From NCBI GenBank assembly GCA_036570425.1, contig DATCYF010000003.1, positions 62,001 to 126,000 of the forward strand: a DNA stretch of 64,000 nt. The letters are read 5' to 3'. The notes below the pieces were generated by a model. The model was not told the DNA's origin and made no database searches. It saw only the letters and a program-made list of their open reading frames with translations. The stretch is from Rhizorhapis sp036570425 (GTDB taxonomy: Bacteria; Pseudomonadota; Alphaproteobacteria; Sphingomonadales; Sphingomonadaceae). Shown piece after piece: positions 26,517 through 35,457 of the stretch. The position numbers and the translations under genes are program-made. The stretch's first letter is position 1; each line of letters starts with the position of its first letter.

Positions 26517-27656
26517 TCACCATTCAGCGAAGCTGCCGTCCGCGCAGCGCCAGACCGGATTGCGCCAGCGATGGCGCTCCCGGTCCGCTTCGCGAACGGC
26601 TTCCTCATCGATCAGAACACCAAGGCCCGGGCCTTCGGGGATAGCCAGGAAGCCTCCTTCCGGTGTCAGCACTTCGGGATTGGTGACGAAGCTCAGCAGA
26701 TCGTGGCCCACATTATAATGGATGCCAACCGACATCTCCTGAATTGCGACGTTGGGAGTGCAACCGGCAAGCTGCAAGCAAGCCGCAAGCGCTAGCGGTC
26801 CAAGTGGACAGTGGGGCGCTACGGCAACGTCATAGGCCTCTGCCATTGCGGCGATCCTGCGACATTCGGACAAGCCGCCTGCATGGCTTAGATCGGGCTG
26901 AATGATGTCGACTGCTCCGCCCGCAAGGAATGGCTTGAAGTCCCAGCGGGAATAAAGCCGTTCACCCAGCGCGATCGGGATGCTCGTGATCTGAGCGATC
27001 TGGACCAGGCCTTCATGATTTTCCGATAGCAAAGGTTCCTCAATAAAGAGGAGTCCCAGCGGTTCAAGCAGCTTTGCAAGTTGCTTCGCCATCGGCTTGT
27101 GCACGCGGCCGTGGAAATCGAGACCTACATCCATCCCTTCCGCCTGCGCCGCCTCCACCCTCTTCACCACATCGACCAGCAACCGGGGTGCGCCCAACCA
27201 GTCCAGTTCCCCCGTCGCATTCATCTTGATGGCTGAAAAACCCTGCTCCCGCCGCGCCCGGGCGGCATCGCCGATCTCGTGCGGCCTGTCTCCCCCTATC
27301 CAGGCATAAGCGCGGATTCGATCCCGCACCTTCCCCCCCATCATTTCCCAGGCAGGAAGGTTCAGTACCTTTCCCTTAAGGTCCCATAGCGCCTGATCAA
27401 GGCCCGAAAGCGCGCTCATCAACACCGGCCCGCCACGATAGAAGCCGCTGCGGTAAGCCACCTGCCATATATCCTCTATCCGGCTTGCATCCTGTCCCAC
27501 GAAGCGGTCGCGAAGAGCTTCATATGCGCCGTCCACCGCCTCGGCATGCCCTTCGAGGCTGGCTTCCCCCCAACCGGAAGCGCCGTCCTCCGTTTCCACG
27601 CGCACAAACAGCCAGCGCGGCGGCACATAAAATGTCTCGATCCGCCCGATCTTCAC
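26517..27656 (-). CDS. dgoD: D-galactonate dehydratase
   Basis: A 379-aa enolase-superfamily dehydratase (mandelate racemase subgroup) that removes water from D-galactonate to give 2-dehydro-3-deoxygalactonate. Metal ligands and base are seen in VGLDFHGRVHKPM (Asp with the following His), LFIEEPLL (Glu), PIALGERL (Glu), and the general-base His in VAPHCPLGPL. The GTG start at 27656 overlaps the upstream glycosidase stop in GTGA, so the two are translationally coupled. It is the last gene of the lactonase-glycosidase-dehydratase unit. Confidence 0.92.
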   Translation of the reverse strand: MKIGRIETFYVPPRWLFVRVETEDGASGWGEASLEGHAEAVDGAYEALRDRFVGQDASRIEDIWQVAYRSGFYRGGPVLMSALSGLDQALWDLKGKVLNLPAWEMMGGKVRDRIRAYAWIGGDRPHEIGDAARARREQGFSAIKMNATGELDWLGAPRLLVDVVKRVEAAQAEGMDVGLDFHGRVHKPMAKQLAKLLEPLGLLFIEEPLLSENHEGLVQIAQITSIPIALGERLYSRWDFKPFLAGGAVDIIQPDLSHAGGLSECRRIAAMAEAYDVAVAPHCPLGPLALAACLQLAGCTPNVAIQEMSVGIHYNVGHDLLSFVTNPEVLTPEGGFLAIPEGPGLGVLIDEEAVREADRERHRWRNPVWRCADGSFAEW

Positions 27657-29008
27657 CGCCCATTCTCCTGCATGCTTTGCTCAGGCGGCTCATGGCGCAG
27701 GCGATCAGCAGCCTCGGCCTCCTGCTCCCGCGCATCAATGCGGTCCCAATGCGACGGCGGCACTATGGGCACGGCAAGGCACAGGCTCTGCGCTGGCAGC
27801 ACTTCTCGCCAGGCAGCGATCAATTCCTTGTAAGCGCGGCCCACAGCGCGGATGTTGCGGTCAAGATCATACAGCCCCAGTGGATTGACGTTGCCGTTCT
27901 GCTCACGAAGCGCGGTGTCCCAGTCGACCTGATCGGTGAGCGAGTACCAGGTAAAACCTACTGTCGGGATGCCGACATTGCGCAGACGGAGAACATTGGC
28001 CCATTCCTTCCAAAGCCAGTTGACCGCTTCATCGCCATTGGGGCCTTCCTTGAAGTTGGTCTCCGTATGCATGACTGGCAGACCGTAGCGGCCATAATAT
28101 TGACGGGTGATCTCGCTATAACCGAAAACCTCACCGGAAGCCCAGGTGCGGCCGTCCGCATGGACCCGATGTTCATTGGTCCAGTAATAGTCGTTACCAA
28201 GAATACAGTGCTGTTTCAGATGATTGCCCAGGAAGAAATGATATTCATCCCGCGTCATCCCATTGTCCATCAGATATTCGTACATCTCGCTGTCGACCCG
28301 CCGGCCATAGTTGAGATCGAGGGAAAGAAATCGCGTGGCGTTCAATATTTCGGCAGGCCGGATCGCATCCGGACTATCGGCATGGAAATATTCTGATGAT
28401 TCACTTTGAATGAAGATGGCGTCTGGCCTGCGTTTCAGTATGGCTTGCATCGCCATGACATTGGCCTTCACGATATTCTTCAGCGCCATGACGAAAGACC
28501 GATCCGTCGTCATCTGTTCGTTCCACCAACCATATTTGGCGGAAAACATGGCGCAGATGAACATCTCGTTGACTGGCGTGTAAAGCTGCACCCAGGGATA
28601 ACGGTCGGCGAAATCGGCCGCGTAACCTGCGAACAAACGGCCAAAATCCTCATTTTGGAAATTGCCAATCCAGTCCGGCACGCCGAAGTGACAAAGATCG
28701 ACAATGGGAATAATGTCACGCCGTCGCATTTCGCCGAAGGTCAGGTCGGTGAACTCCCAATCATAGCGCCCCGGCCCCAGAAAGGTGCGGTGGATTGGCG
28801 GCCCGTATCGCAGATAATTAAGACCGATGTCATGGAGCAGGTCAAAATCATCACGCCAGCGGCGATAATGGTCACACGCCTCCATCTGATCGATCCGGGT
28901 TTTGCCATTGTTGATTGTGGGGATGCTGTTTTCGATCCCGGTACAGAACATGAAGTTTGCGATGACTTGGGCCCTCCATTTCGGGCGGCCTTGCGGCGCA
29001 CTGCTCAA
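27653..29008 (-). CDS. Family 1 glycoside hydrolase (beta-galactosidase/glucosidase-like)
   Basis: A 451-aa cytoplasmic GH1 enzyme with both catalytic glutamates: YTPVNEM (acid/base, about residue 150) and VMHTETN (nucleophile, about 320). The barrel is otherwise normal in length. The first codon is TTG at 29008, overlapping the lactonase stop as TTGA. Lying between a sugar lactonase and galactonate dehydratase, it probably releases galactose from a beta-galactoside that then enters the oxidative pathway. Specificity is inferred from context, not from residues. Confidence 0.88.
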   Translation of the reverse strand: MSSAPQGRPKWRAQVIANFMFCTGIENSIPTINNGKTRIDQMEACDHYRRWRDDFDLLHDIGLNYLRYGPPIHRTFLGPGRYDWEFTDLTFGEMRRRDIIPIVDLCHFGVPDWIGNFQNEDFGRLFAGYAADFADRYPWVQLYTPVNEMFICAMFSAKYGWWNEQMTTDRSFVMALKNIVKANVMAMQAILKRRPDAIFIQSESSEYFHADSPDAIRPAEILNATRFLSLDLNYGRRVDSEMYEYLMDNGMTRDEYHFFLGNHLKQHCILGNDYYWTNEHRVHADGRTWASGEVFGYSEITRQYYGRYGLPVMHTETNFKEGPNGDEAVNWLWKEWANVLRLRNVGIPTVGFTWYSLTDQVDWDTALREQNGNVNPLGLYDLDRNIRAVGRAYKELIAAWREVLPAQSLCLAVPIVPPSHWDRIDAREQEAEAADRLRHEPPEQSMQENGR

Positions 29009-29895
29009 CCGGGGAAAGGAACGTCCTCTATTCCGCCCACGGCCGGTCTTGTAATAAGCAGCGCCCCCGCCAAAGGTTGCGTGGCAAGTTCATTTTCGGA
29101 AAGGCCGGTCCGGGCGGATGTGATCACCAGCCTGTCAAGTTGCGGTCCGGCAAAGGCGCAGCTCGTCGGACGCTGGAACGGCACTTGCAACGTTTCGCGG
29201 CAGCTTCCATCGGGCGAGAAGCGGCGAAGGCACCAACCATCCCAGAATGCAACCCACAGATCACCCGCAGCGTCGATGGTCATCCCGTCTGGAGAGCCCT
29301 CCCCTTCGCCAAAGCTGGAAAAAATCCGGCGGTTCGTGGCTTCGCCCGTCTCGTTCAGTTCAAACTGATAGATAAGCTGCGCGGCGGAGTCGGAATGATA
29401 CATGGTGCGGCCATCGGAGCTGAAAGCCGGGCCATTGGTGACGCGATAGCCCTTATCCTGCAATGACCAGCTATGATCGGGATCAAACCTGAAGAGTTGA
29501 CCGCTCCTCTCCACCTCCGCATCGTCCATTGTGCCCGCCCAAAAGCGACCCGCTCTATCCAATTTGCCATCATTGAAGCGATTGCCGGGCCGGTCCGGCT
29601 CCGCGTCTCCCCATAGCGCATACAAAGAGGCATCCGGATCAATGAACGCAAAGCCCTGATCCGTGCCTGCTACAAAGCCACCCTGAACCCTGGGCGCAAG
29701 GCAGGTCACACGGAAAGGCGGGATAAAATGATGGAGCCCGCCGGTGGACCAGTCATAGCGCCAGATAAGCGGCCCTTTGATGTCGACCCAGTAAAGGGCT
29801 TGCTCGGCCGTTACCCAGACGGGTCCCTCGCCCAATGAGGCCTGGCACGATACCAGCACTTCGGGGGGCGGGCACATGATGTGGCCGTTGCTCAT
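29005..29895 (-). CDS. SMP-30/gluconolactonase family sugar lactonase, probable galactonolactonase
   Basis: A 296-aa six-bladed beta-propeller lactonase. The metal site is suggested by ASLGEGPVW (Glu) near the start, NDGKLDRAGRFWAGTMDD in the middle (Asn/Asp) and FSSDGRTMYHSDS. It would open the galactono-lactone made by galactose dehydrogenase into galactonate. First gene of the unit with the glycosidase and dgoD. The start is unsure: ATG 29895, ATG 29877 and GTG 29919 are all in frame and none has a good ribosome site. Confidence 0.87.
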   Translation of the reverse strand: MSNGHIMCPPPEVLVSCQASLGEGPVWVTAEQALYWVDIKGPLIWRYDWSTGGLHHFIPPFRVTCLAPRVQGGFVAGTDQGFAFIDPDASLYALWGDAEPDRPGNRFNDGKLDRAGRFWAGTMDDAEVERSGQLFRFDPDHSWSLQDKGYRVTNGPAFSSDGRTMYHSDSAAQLIYQFELNETGEATNRRIFSSFGEGEGSPDGMTIDAAGDLWVAFWDGWCLRRFSPDGSCRETLQVPFQRPTSCAFAGPQLDRLVITSARTGLSENELATQPLAGALLITRPAVGGIEDVPFPG

Positions 29896-30003
29896 CAAGG
29901 AGCCCAACGTATTCCCCACCCCAAAGTTGCGGGCATGGCGGGGACAGATCGGCGTGTTCGTGCGTTGGATTTGGAGTTCCTGTTCGCCGGAGAAGCATGC
30001 CCG

Positions 30004-30885
30004 ATGAAAAGCCCGGACTTTATCGCAGTCGATTGGGGCACGACCAACAGGCGCGTCTATCGAATCGATGCGGCCGGATCAGTGCTGCAACGGCAGTCCG
30101 ATGACAAGGGAGTGCTTTCGATTGCCAACGATGGTTTTGCGGCGGCTGTCGCGGAAATCCGTGCGGATTTCGGCGATCTGTCCATCCTGTTCTCTGGCAT
30201 GATCGGTTCCAGCCGTGGATGGATCGAAGCGCCTTATGTGTCCTGCCCCGCTACTTTGGGAAACCTCGTTGATCAGGCCATCAGGCTGGACAACGCAATC
30301 ATCATTCCCGGCGTAAGCTATAGGTCCGATGATCGCGCCGATGTGATGCGCGGCGAGGAAGTCCAACTGCTCGGTGCCATAGGCGACGGAATGGCGAGCC
30401 CCGACGGGCTGATCTGCCATCCCGGCACGCACAATAAATGGGTTGTCGTGGGAAATGGACGCATTCTGTCCTTTCGCACAGCCATGACAGGAGAATTGTT
30501 CGGCCTTTTGCAAAAGCACAGCATCTTGTCCGAAATGCTGAAAGAGCAAGGTCATGTCGACGCTGCCTTCCGGCGCGGAGTCAGGCACGCACTCGCCGCC
30601 AACGATTTGCTTGCAGAGTTGTTCTCCATTCGGCCCCGCGTGCTGCTCGGTCAAATGGATGCAAGCCATGCAACCTCTTACGCAAGCGGCCTCCTGATCG
30701 GCAGCGACGTGCGGCTGGGACTCGATACCGCACCCGAGGAACGACGCATCACCATCATGGGACGACCCGATCTGACGGCGTTCTACGCGGCTGCGTTGAA
30801 GGAAGCGGGCCGGGAATGCGCGCAAGTGGATGGTGAGCAAGCCTTTCTGGCTGGCGCCCGCCTTCTCGCCAAGGAGCTGCTATGA
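30004..30885 (+). CDS. dgoK: 2-dehydro-3-deoxygalactonokinase
   Basis: A 293-aa sugar kinase that phosphorylates 2-dehydro-3-deoxygalactonate at C6. The phosphate loop is IAVDWGTTNRRVYRI near residue 7-21, with CHPGTHNKWV and the FRTAMTGELFGLL segment typical of DgoK. Start 30004 was chosen over the longer frame from 29881 because GGAG lies at 29989-29992 and the conserved N-terminus begins here. Its stop overlaps the dgoA start as ATGA. Confidence 0.93.
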   Translation: MKSPDFIAVDWGTTNRRVYRIDAAGSVLQRQSDDKGVLSIANDGFAAAVAEIRADFGDLSILFSGMIGSSRGWIEAPYVSCPATLGNLVDQAIRLDNAIIIPGVSYRSDDRADVMRGEEVQLLGAIGDGMASPDGLICHPGTHNKWVVVGNGRILSFRTAMTGELFGLLQKHSILSEMLKEQGHVDAAFRRGVRHALAANDLLAELFSIRPRVLLGQMDASHATSYASGLLIGSDVRLGLDTAPEERRITIMGRPDLTAFYAAALKEAGRECAQVDGEQAFLAGARLLAKELL

Positions 30886-31535
30886 ATTACATTGACCATT
30901 TCCGGCAACAATTTGCCGCTTGTCCGCTGATCGCGATCATCCGGGGCGTCCAGCCGGAGGAGGCAGAAGACATCGGAGACGCGCTGATTGAAGCAGGTAT
31001 CCGCATCATAGAAGTCCCCCTCAACTCGCCCGATCCGCTACGCAGCATAGGATTGCTGGCGCAGCGCCTTGGCGACAGGGCAGTAATCGGCGCTGGCACG
31101 GTGCTTTCGGTCGAAGACGTTGGCCGCGTGGCAAGTCACGGCGGCCAAATCATCGTCTCTCCCTCCACAGATGCTGAGGTCATCGAAGCGACCGTGGAGG
31201 CAGGGCTGGTTTCCGCGCCAGGCTACTTCACGCCCAGCGAAGCCTTTCTTGCGATCAGGGCCGGTGCTCACGCGCTCAAGCTTTTCCCCGCCGAAGCCGC
31301 CTCGCCAAAAGTGGTGAAAGCTCAACGCGCCGTGTGGCCCAGCCATATCCCCCAGATCGTGGTCGGTGGTGTGACGACGGACACCATGGCCGACTATCTT
31401 GCCGCCGGAGCGGACGGCTTTGGGCTGGGGTCATCGCTTTACCGTCCAGGGCAAAGTGCGGAACAAGTAAGCAGGCAGGCCAGCGCATTCGTTCAGGCCA
31501 TTGGCAACAGCATCATACTGACGAGCGAAAGATGA
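30882..31535 (+). CDS. dgoA: 2-dehydro-3-deoxy-6-phosphogalactonate aldolase
   Basis: A 217-aa class I aldolase of the KDPG/KDPGal family, splitting the 6-phospho sugar acid to pyruvate and glyceraldehyde-3-phosphate. Seen: PLIAIIRGVQPEEAE with the active-site Glu/Arg region, GAGTVLSVEDV, and the Schiff-base Lys in AHALKLFPAEAASP (about residue 130). It overlaps dgoK by 4 bp and galactose dehydrogenase by 4 bp, so the three are one transcript. Confidence 0.93.
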   Translation: MNYIDHFRQQFAACPLIAIIRGVQPEEAEDIGDALIEAGIRIIEVPLNSPDPLRSIGLLAQRLGDRAVIGAGTVLSVEDVGRVASHGGQIIVSPSTDAEVIEATVEAGLVSAPGYFTPSEAFLAIRAGAHALKLFPAEAASPKVVKAQRAVWPSHIPQIVVGGVTTDTMADYLAAGADGFGLGSSLYRPGQSAEQVSRQASAFVQAIGNSIILTSER

Positions 31536-32464
31536 CGCCTCCGATCCGCATCGGCATCATCGGCTATGGGAAGATTGCCCGCGACCAGCATATCCCCGCA
31601 ATACAGGCCAGTCAGGATTTCCAGCTGGCCGCAATCAGCGACCCCAAGCCCAGCGACGATGCAGAGGCGCCATTTTTCCAGGATTACGCCGATATGCTTG
31701 CGGCACAGATCGTGGACGCAGTAGCCATCTGTACGCCCCCCGCACCCCGTCATGGCATTGCCCTGGCCTGTCTGGAGACGGGCTATCCTCTGCTGCTGGA
31801 AAAGCCGCCAACGGTGACCTTGGGCGAAATGGCCGGTCTTGCCCAGACTGCATCGCGATGCAGCAAAACCCTCTTCACGACTTGGCACGCTCAATATAAT
31901 ACGGCCGTCGAAGAAGCCCGCGTCCGCATAGCGCAGGACGGCCTGAGCCGTGCCCGGATCACGTGGATCGAGGATGTCAGGAAATGGCACCCGGGGCAGG
32001 ACTGGATATGGAAGCCGGGCGGCTTTGGCGTATTTGATCCCGGGATAAACGCGCTCTCCCTCGCCTCACTTCTTTTCCCCGGTCCCTTGACGGTCAGCAA
32101 GGCTGAACTCGATTACCCCTCCAACAGCGACACGCCCATTGCCGCGATCCTGTCACTCATGACGACCGACCACGTCCCGATCGAGGTCATTCTCAACTGG
32201 CGTACGGAAGGTGAAGAAAGATGGGAGATCGATATCGTTTCCCGTACTGGGTCAAACCTGAAATTGCAAAAAGGGGGCAGTGAGCTGAAAATTGACGGAA
32301 GCCCCGTCGTGCAGCATGGGATCGGCGAATATCCCGCTATTTACCAGCGCTTTGCCCATCTGCTGCGATCCGGCCAATCCCATGTGGATGTCGAGCCATT
32401 GCGATTGGTCGCCGATGCCTTCCTCCTGCAGCACCGCCGGACCTCTGAAGCCTTTCAGGGCTGA
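31532..32464 (+). CDS. gal: D-galactose 1-dehydrogenase (Gfo/Idh/MocA family)
   Basis: A 310-aa NAD(P)-dependent dehydrogenase. GYGKIARDQHIPAI is the Rossmann loop with the family HIPAI signature, and LLLEKPPTVT holds the EKP catalytic Lys. Family relatives oxidise D-galactose at C1 to galactono-lactone, the first step of the De Ley-Doudoroff path. ATG 31532 overlaps the dgoA stop as ATGA; the frame is open upstream to 31334 but that part is antisense-like filler within dgoA. Placement with dgoK and dgoA supports the galactose assignment. Confidence 0.9.
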   Translation: MTPPIRIGIIGYGKIARDQHIPAIQASQDFQLAAISDPKPSDDAEAPFFQDYADMLAAQIVDAVAICTPPAPRHGIALACLETGYPLLLEKPPTVTLGEMAGLAQTASRCSKTLFTTWHAQYNTAVEEARVRIAQDGLSRARITWIEDVRKWHPGQDWIWKPGGFGVFDPGINALSLASLLFPGPLTVSKAELDYPSNSDTPIAAILSLMTTDHVPIEVILNWRTEGEERWEIDIVSRTGSNLKLQKGGSELKIDGSPVVQHGIGEYPAIYQRFAHLLRSGQSHVDVEPLRLVADAFLLQHRRTSEAFQG

Positions 32465-32528
32465 AGCTGGTCAGTGCATCACCGCCAGCCATAACACCGC
32501 CTGCTCTCGATGCATCTATGTCCTTTAC

Positions 32529-33386
32529 TTAAGCCGCGGTACGTTCGGCATCGGCTGCGCAGAGCAGATCGAACTCTACCGCGTCATGCGCACAGAAGAT
32601 GCGCACATCCTTTGCCTGTTGCAATGACAGGCGGCGTAGCCGGTCCTGATTAAGAAGCCGCGCTTGTCGATCAACCTCCATCAGCCGCTGATATACTCGC
32701 AGGGCAGGCGTGCATTCATAGGTCTGCGATCCGACCTCGCCGCGGTAGAAATATGCGTCCCCCGCGTGGAGGAGCCAACCGCCGCCATCCTCTTGTACGG
32801 CCACGCCACTATGTCCCCATGTGTGTCCAGGTAATGGCACCAGGAGTATTTCCGGCGGTAATCCGTCCAGATCCCTTACCGCCTCAAAGCCGAACCATCG
32901 CTCTCCCCGGCCCATGGGATAAAGCCGCCAATCAATCACCTCATCCCATTGCTGCGGCCGGTAGCGTCTGCGTCCAACAAACGCGCCACCCTCCTGACTA
33001 TCTGCAACGACCTTTTCCCGGCCGGTCAAATGTACCGCGGCCGCGGGAAAGTCCTCAATTCCGCCAGCATGATCGAAATCCAGGTGGGTGATAATGATGT
33101 GCCGCACATCCCTGGGATCGAAACCCAGCGCCCGGACCTGCGCCACTGCCGTTTCTTCTGGACGAAGCTGAATATTGTTGAGGGTAAGGAAGAATTCGGA
33201 AAGACGCCGGTGTGGATGATCGACATCACGCGTGCCAAAGCCTGTATCCACCAGAATCAGCCCCGCGTCGCTTTCGATCAGAAGGCAATGGCAAACCAGA
33301 TGGCCGAATGGCCCATCCGTTGTCCCGTCGAAGAGACGGCCGCCGATGGGACAGCATGTCCCACAACTCAGGTGATGAATACGCAT
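32529..33386 (-). CDS. MBL-fold metallohydrolase, N-acyl-homoserine-lactonase-like
   Basis: A 285-aa metallo-beta-lactamase-fold hydrolase. The dinuclear zinc motif is THLDFDHAGG (about residues 99-108), with further ligands in PGHTWGHSG and LLHAGDAYFY. It resembles the AHL-lactonase/AttM group but such enzymes also open other lactones, so quorum quenching is only one option. It begins 3 bp after the stop of a small membrane-protein gene on the same strand and probably shares its EcfG-like promoter. Confidence 0.85.
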   Translation of the reverse strand: MRIHHLSCGTCCPIGGRLFDGTTDGPFGHLVCHCLLIESDAGLILVDTGFGTRDVDHPHRRLSEFFLTLNNIQLRPEETAVAQVRALGFDPRDVRHIIITHLDFDHAGGIEDFPAAAVHLTGREKVVADSQEGGAFVGRRRYRPQQWDEVIDWRLYPMGRGERWFGFEAVRDLDGLPPEILLVPLPGHTWGHSGVAVQEDGGGWLLHAGDAYFYRGEVGSQTYECTPALRVYQRLMEVDRQARLLNQDRLRRLSLQQAKDVRIFCAHDAVEFDLLCAADAERTAA

Positions 33387-33389
33387 GGC

Positions 33390-33596
33390 TCAGCGCACAT
33401 GGATACGGGAAGCCGTCGGCCTCACGGGTGTATGCGAGAGCCCAAGCCGCCGAGCCGTTCTGGACAGCAGATCGTTTTCACGCCGTCGGCTGGCATACCA
33501 GGCCACTCCTCCGGCAAGTGCGGTCCCAAGAAGGGCGGCAACTGCAAAGAAGCCTCCCCGATGTTTTGTTGCATGATGGGTTTCTGCCATGTTCAT
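33390..33596 (-). CDS. Small single-span membrane protein
   Basis: A 68-aa protein (66 aa if the ATG at 33590 is used) with one hydrophobic span, FFAVAALLGTALAGGVAWYA, followed by a basic stretch SRRRENDLLSRTARRLGL. The topology is like small stress-induced inner-membrane proteins with a cytoplasmic basic tail. No family is recognised. Support comes from its 3-bp spacing to the MBL gene and a near-perfect EcfG promoter 38-62 bp upstream. The ribosome site is weak. Confidence 0.6.
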   Translation of the reverse strand: MNMAETHHATKHRGGFFAVAALLGTALAGGVAWYASRRRENDLLSRTARRLGLSHTPVRPTASRIHVR

Positions 33597-33633
33597 TCTC
33601 GCGTTCGCGGACCAGAAGCGATCCTTTGAACTA

Positions 33634-33658
33634 AACCGGTCCGAACCCCACCGGTTCC
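33634..33658 (-). promoter_or_regulatory. EcfG-like promoter for the small membrane protein / MBL pair
   Basis: On the minus strand GGAAC (33658-33654), 16-nt spacer, GGTT (33637-33634): perfect -35 and one mismatch in the -10. Predicted start near 33627, about 30 nt before 33596. Confidence 0.45.
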
Positions 33659-33713
33659 GGGACCTGTGCAGCTTGGCAGTGCCGTAATCGACATGAGGCT
33701 GGCGGGACAGCCT

Positions 33714-34352
33714 CTAAATTGGCTCTGCTTCCGCCTGCATCTCCGGTCGAGCAGCATCGAACGCTGGAATCTGCAATAGCCTCGTCTCTATGGCCAGCAA
33801 CGAAGGATAAACGGAGAGGTCCGTTGCCACCCGGCGCGCATTGTAGAGTTGCGGGACCAGACAGATATCCGCCAATGTCACTTCCGGACCAGCAAGAAAA
33901 GCTGTGGGACCAGCCATCGCCTCAAGAGTTGCAAACCCCGCCTCGATCCAGTGACGTGCCCATGCATCGATGGCTTCCTGGTCCAACCCGATCTGCTTCC
34001 GAAGATGTTTGAGCACCCGCAGATTGTTGATTGGATGGATATCACAGGCGACGATCTGGGCCATGCTTCTGATCTTGGCCCGCTCGATTGAGTCTCCGGG
34101 GATCAGTGGCGGATCGGGATAGACCTCATCCAGATATTCGATGATCGCCAGGCTCTGGCCAAGACCGGCCTCTCCGTCGACGAGCCAAGGCACCAAGCTT
34201 TGCGGATTGATCTTCTTGAACGCTTCGCCCAATTGCTCCCCAGCACGCAAATTGATGGAAATGCTTTCATAGGGAAGGCTTTTCAGGCCCAACGCAATGC
34301 GGACCCGGTAAGCCGCAGTCGACCGCCAATATCCGTATAGCGTCCTCATCAT
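33714..34352 (-). CDS. maiA: Maleylacetoacetate isomerase (zeta-class GST)
   Basis: A 212-aa zeta-class glutathione transferase that isomerises maleylacetoacetate to fumarylacetoacetate in tyrosine or homogentisate breakdown. The GSH site RSTAAYRVRIAL carries the catalytic Ser, and LVPWLVDGE and QSLAIIEYLDEVYP complete the thioredoxin-fold half. The start at 34352 has GAGG 10 bp upstream; a TTG at 34367 and ATG 34349 are alternatives. No homogentisate dioxygenase or fumarylacetoacetase is adjacent, so it may serve another ring-cleavage route. Confidence 0.88.
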   Translation of the reverse strand: MMRTLYGYWRSTAAYRVRIALGLKSLPYESISINLRAGEQLGEAFKKINPQSLVPWLVDGEAGLGQSLAIIEYLDEVYPDPPLIPGDSIERAKIRSMAQIVACDIHPINNLRVLKHLRKQIGLDQEAIDAWARHWIEAGFATLEAMAGPTAFLAGPEVTLADICLVPQLYNARRVATDLSVYPSLLAIETRLLQIPAFDAARPEMQAEAEPI

Positions 34353-34645
34353 CCTGGCTAACCTCAATTATGTGTGACGAGAACAGTGGACGCCACGCCG
34401 CCTTAATCGACACCGGTTCGGCCATTCTTGTAACATCGGTTCCGCTGGCTCGCCAAGCGCCTTCAACGCTTCTGGCATTTCGTCCAATAGCGAGTTCGGC
34501 TACAGTCGCAGTCCATTCTGTCAGACCAAATTCGAAGGAAATGGAAGCTGGCGGCCTTCGATGTAATACGCCGGCATGGCGATCTTGATTCATCAGGCTA
34601 AGCTCGCGACAGACATCCACGCTCCCTTTGCTCAGAGGCTGAACC

Positions 34646-35281
34646 ATGCTTCATGATGATAACATCCTCCCCAGCGTGCTACCGGCGCTCGAGGCACTTA
34701 ACCTTTTGGGCATCTCCGTCTTTGCTGTGTCTGGCGCAGTCGTGGCGGCGCGCCATCAGCAGACGTTCGTCACCTTCATTTTCTTCGCTGTGGTTACAGG
34801 CGTCGGGGGCGGAACCGTGCGGGACCTGTTGATCGGAGCACCAGTGTTCTGGTTGAATGAAAATCTCACTCTTCTCATCTGCTTTCTCAGCGCAGCGACG
34901 GTCTGGCTTACGCCAGCGCAACTATGGAACGGCAGGACGTTGGATTGGCTGGACGGCGTTGGCCTGGCCGCCTACGCGGTCTACGGCGCGGCCAAAGCCC
35001 TTGCAAATGGCGTTGCGCCCGTCCCGTCCTTTGGCCTGGGAGTGCTCACTGCCTGCCTGGGCGGAATCATTCGGGACATTCTTGCAGGTCAGCCCTCCAT
35101 CATCATGCGGCCGGAACTTTATGTAACGGCCGCAGCCCTGTCCTCGGGATTGATGGTGGCGCTCACACTTGCCGGTCTTCCCATCTGGATGGCCGCCTGC
35201 ACGGCAGCCATTGTGGGCTTTGCACTCCGCGCTGGCGCTATCAGGTTTCACCTGAGCCTGCCGGTTTATGACCGCCAATGA
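34646..35281 (+). CDS. Trimeric intracellular cation channel family protein (UPF0126)
   Basis: A 211-aa inner-membrane protein with about seven spans and the duplicated glycine-rich signature of the TRIC/UPF0126 family: VVTGVGGGTVRDLLIGAPVFWL (about 50-71) and LTACLGGIIRDILAGQPSI (about 134-152). Family members form potassium-permeable trimers. It is transcribed alone. Clear length match to the family. No ribosome site stronger than a weak GAGG-like stretch was found before the ATG. Confidence 0.88.
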   Translation: MLHDDNILPSVLPALEALNLLGISVFAVSGAVVAARHQQTFVTFIFFAVVTGVGGGTVRDLLIGAPVFWLNENLTLLICFLSAATVWLTPAQLWNGRTLDWLDGVGLAAYAVYGAAKALANGVAPVPSFGLGVLTACLGGIIRDILAGQPSIIMRPELYVTAAALSSGLMVALTLAGLPIWMAACTAAIVGFALRAGAIRFHLSLPVYDRQ

Positions 35282-35457
35282 GTAGACCGTTGCGAGCGGT
35301 GAAATCGATTCGAGATCAGCGCAAGCGGCAGAAGCTTTGACCAGGCAAACTGGCGATGATGATCGGCATCAACCCCCGCTGATGATGGAAGTCGGTGGGG
35401 CAAGCCGCGCGCCAAGGTCAGCTTAGGATCAGCGGCACAGTGGCGGAGAGAAGCAGC

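Noticed and set aside
29906..29930. GCAAC-N16-CGTT (minus strand) before the sugar lactonase
   Set aside because: Mismatch falls in a conserved G of the -35, and it would leave almost no leader before ATG 29895. Noted as weak only.
34267..34647. 126-codon open frame on the minus strand upstream of maiA
   Set aside because: Overlaps the maiA start out of frame and covers the gap before the TRIC gene; composition is not protein-like.
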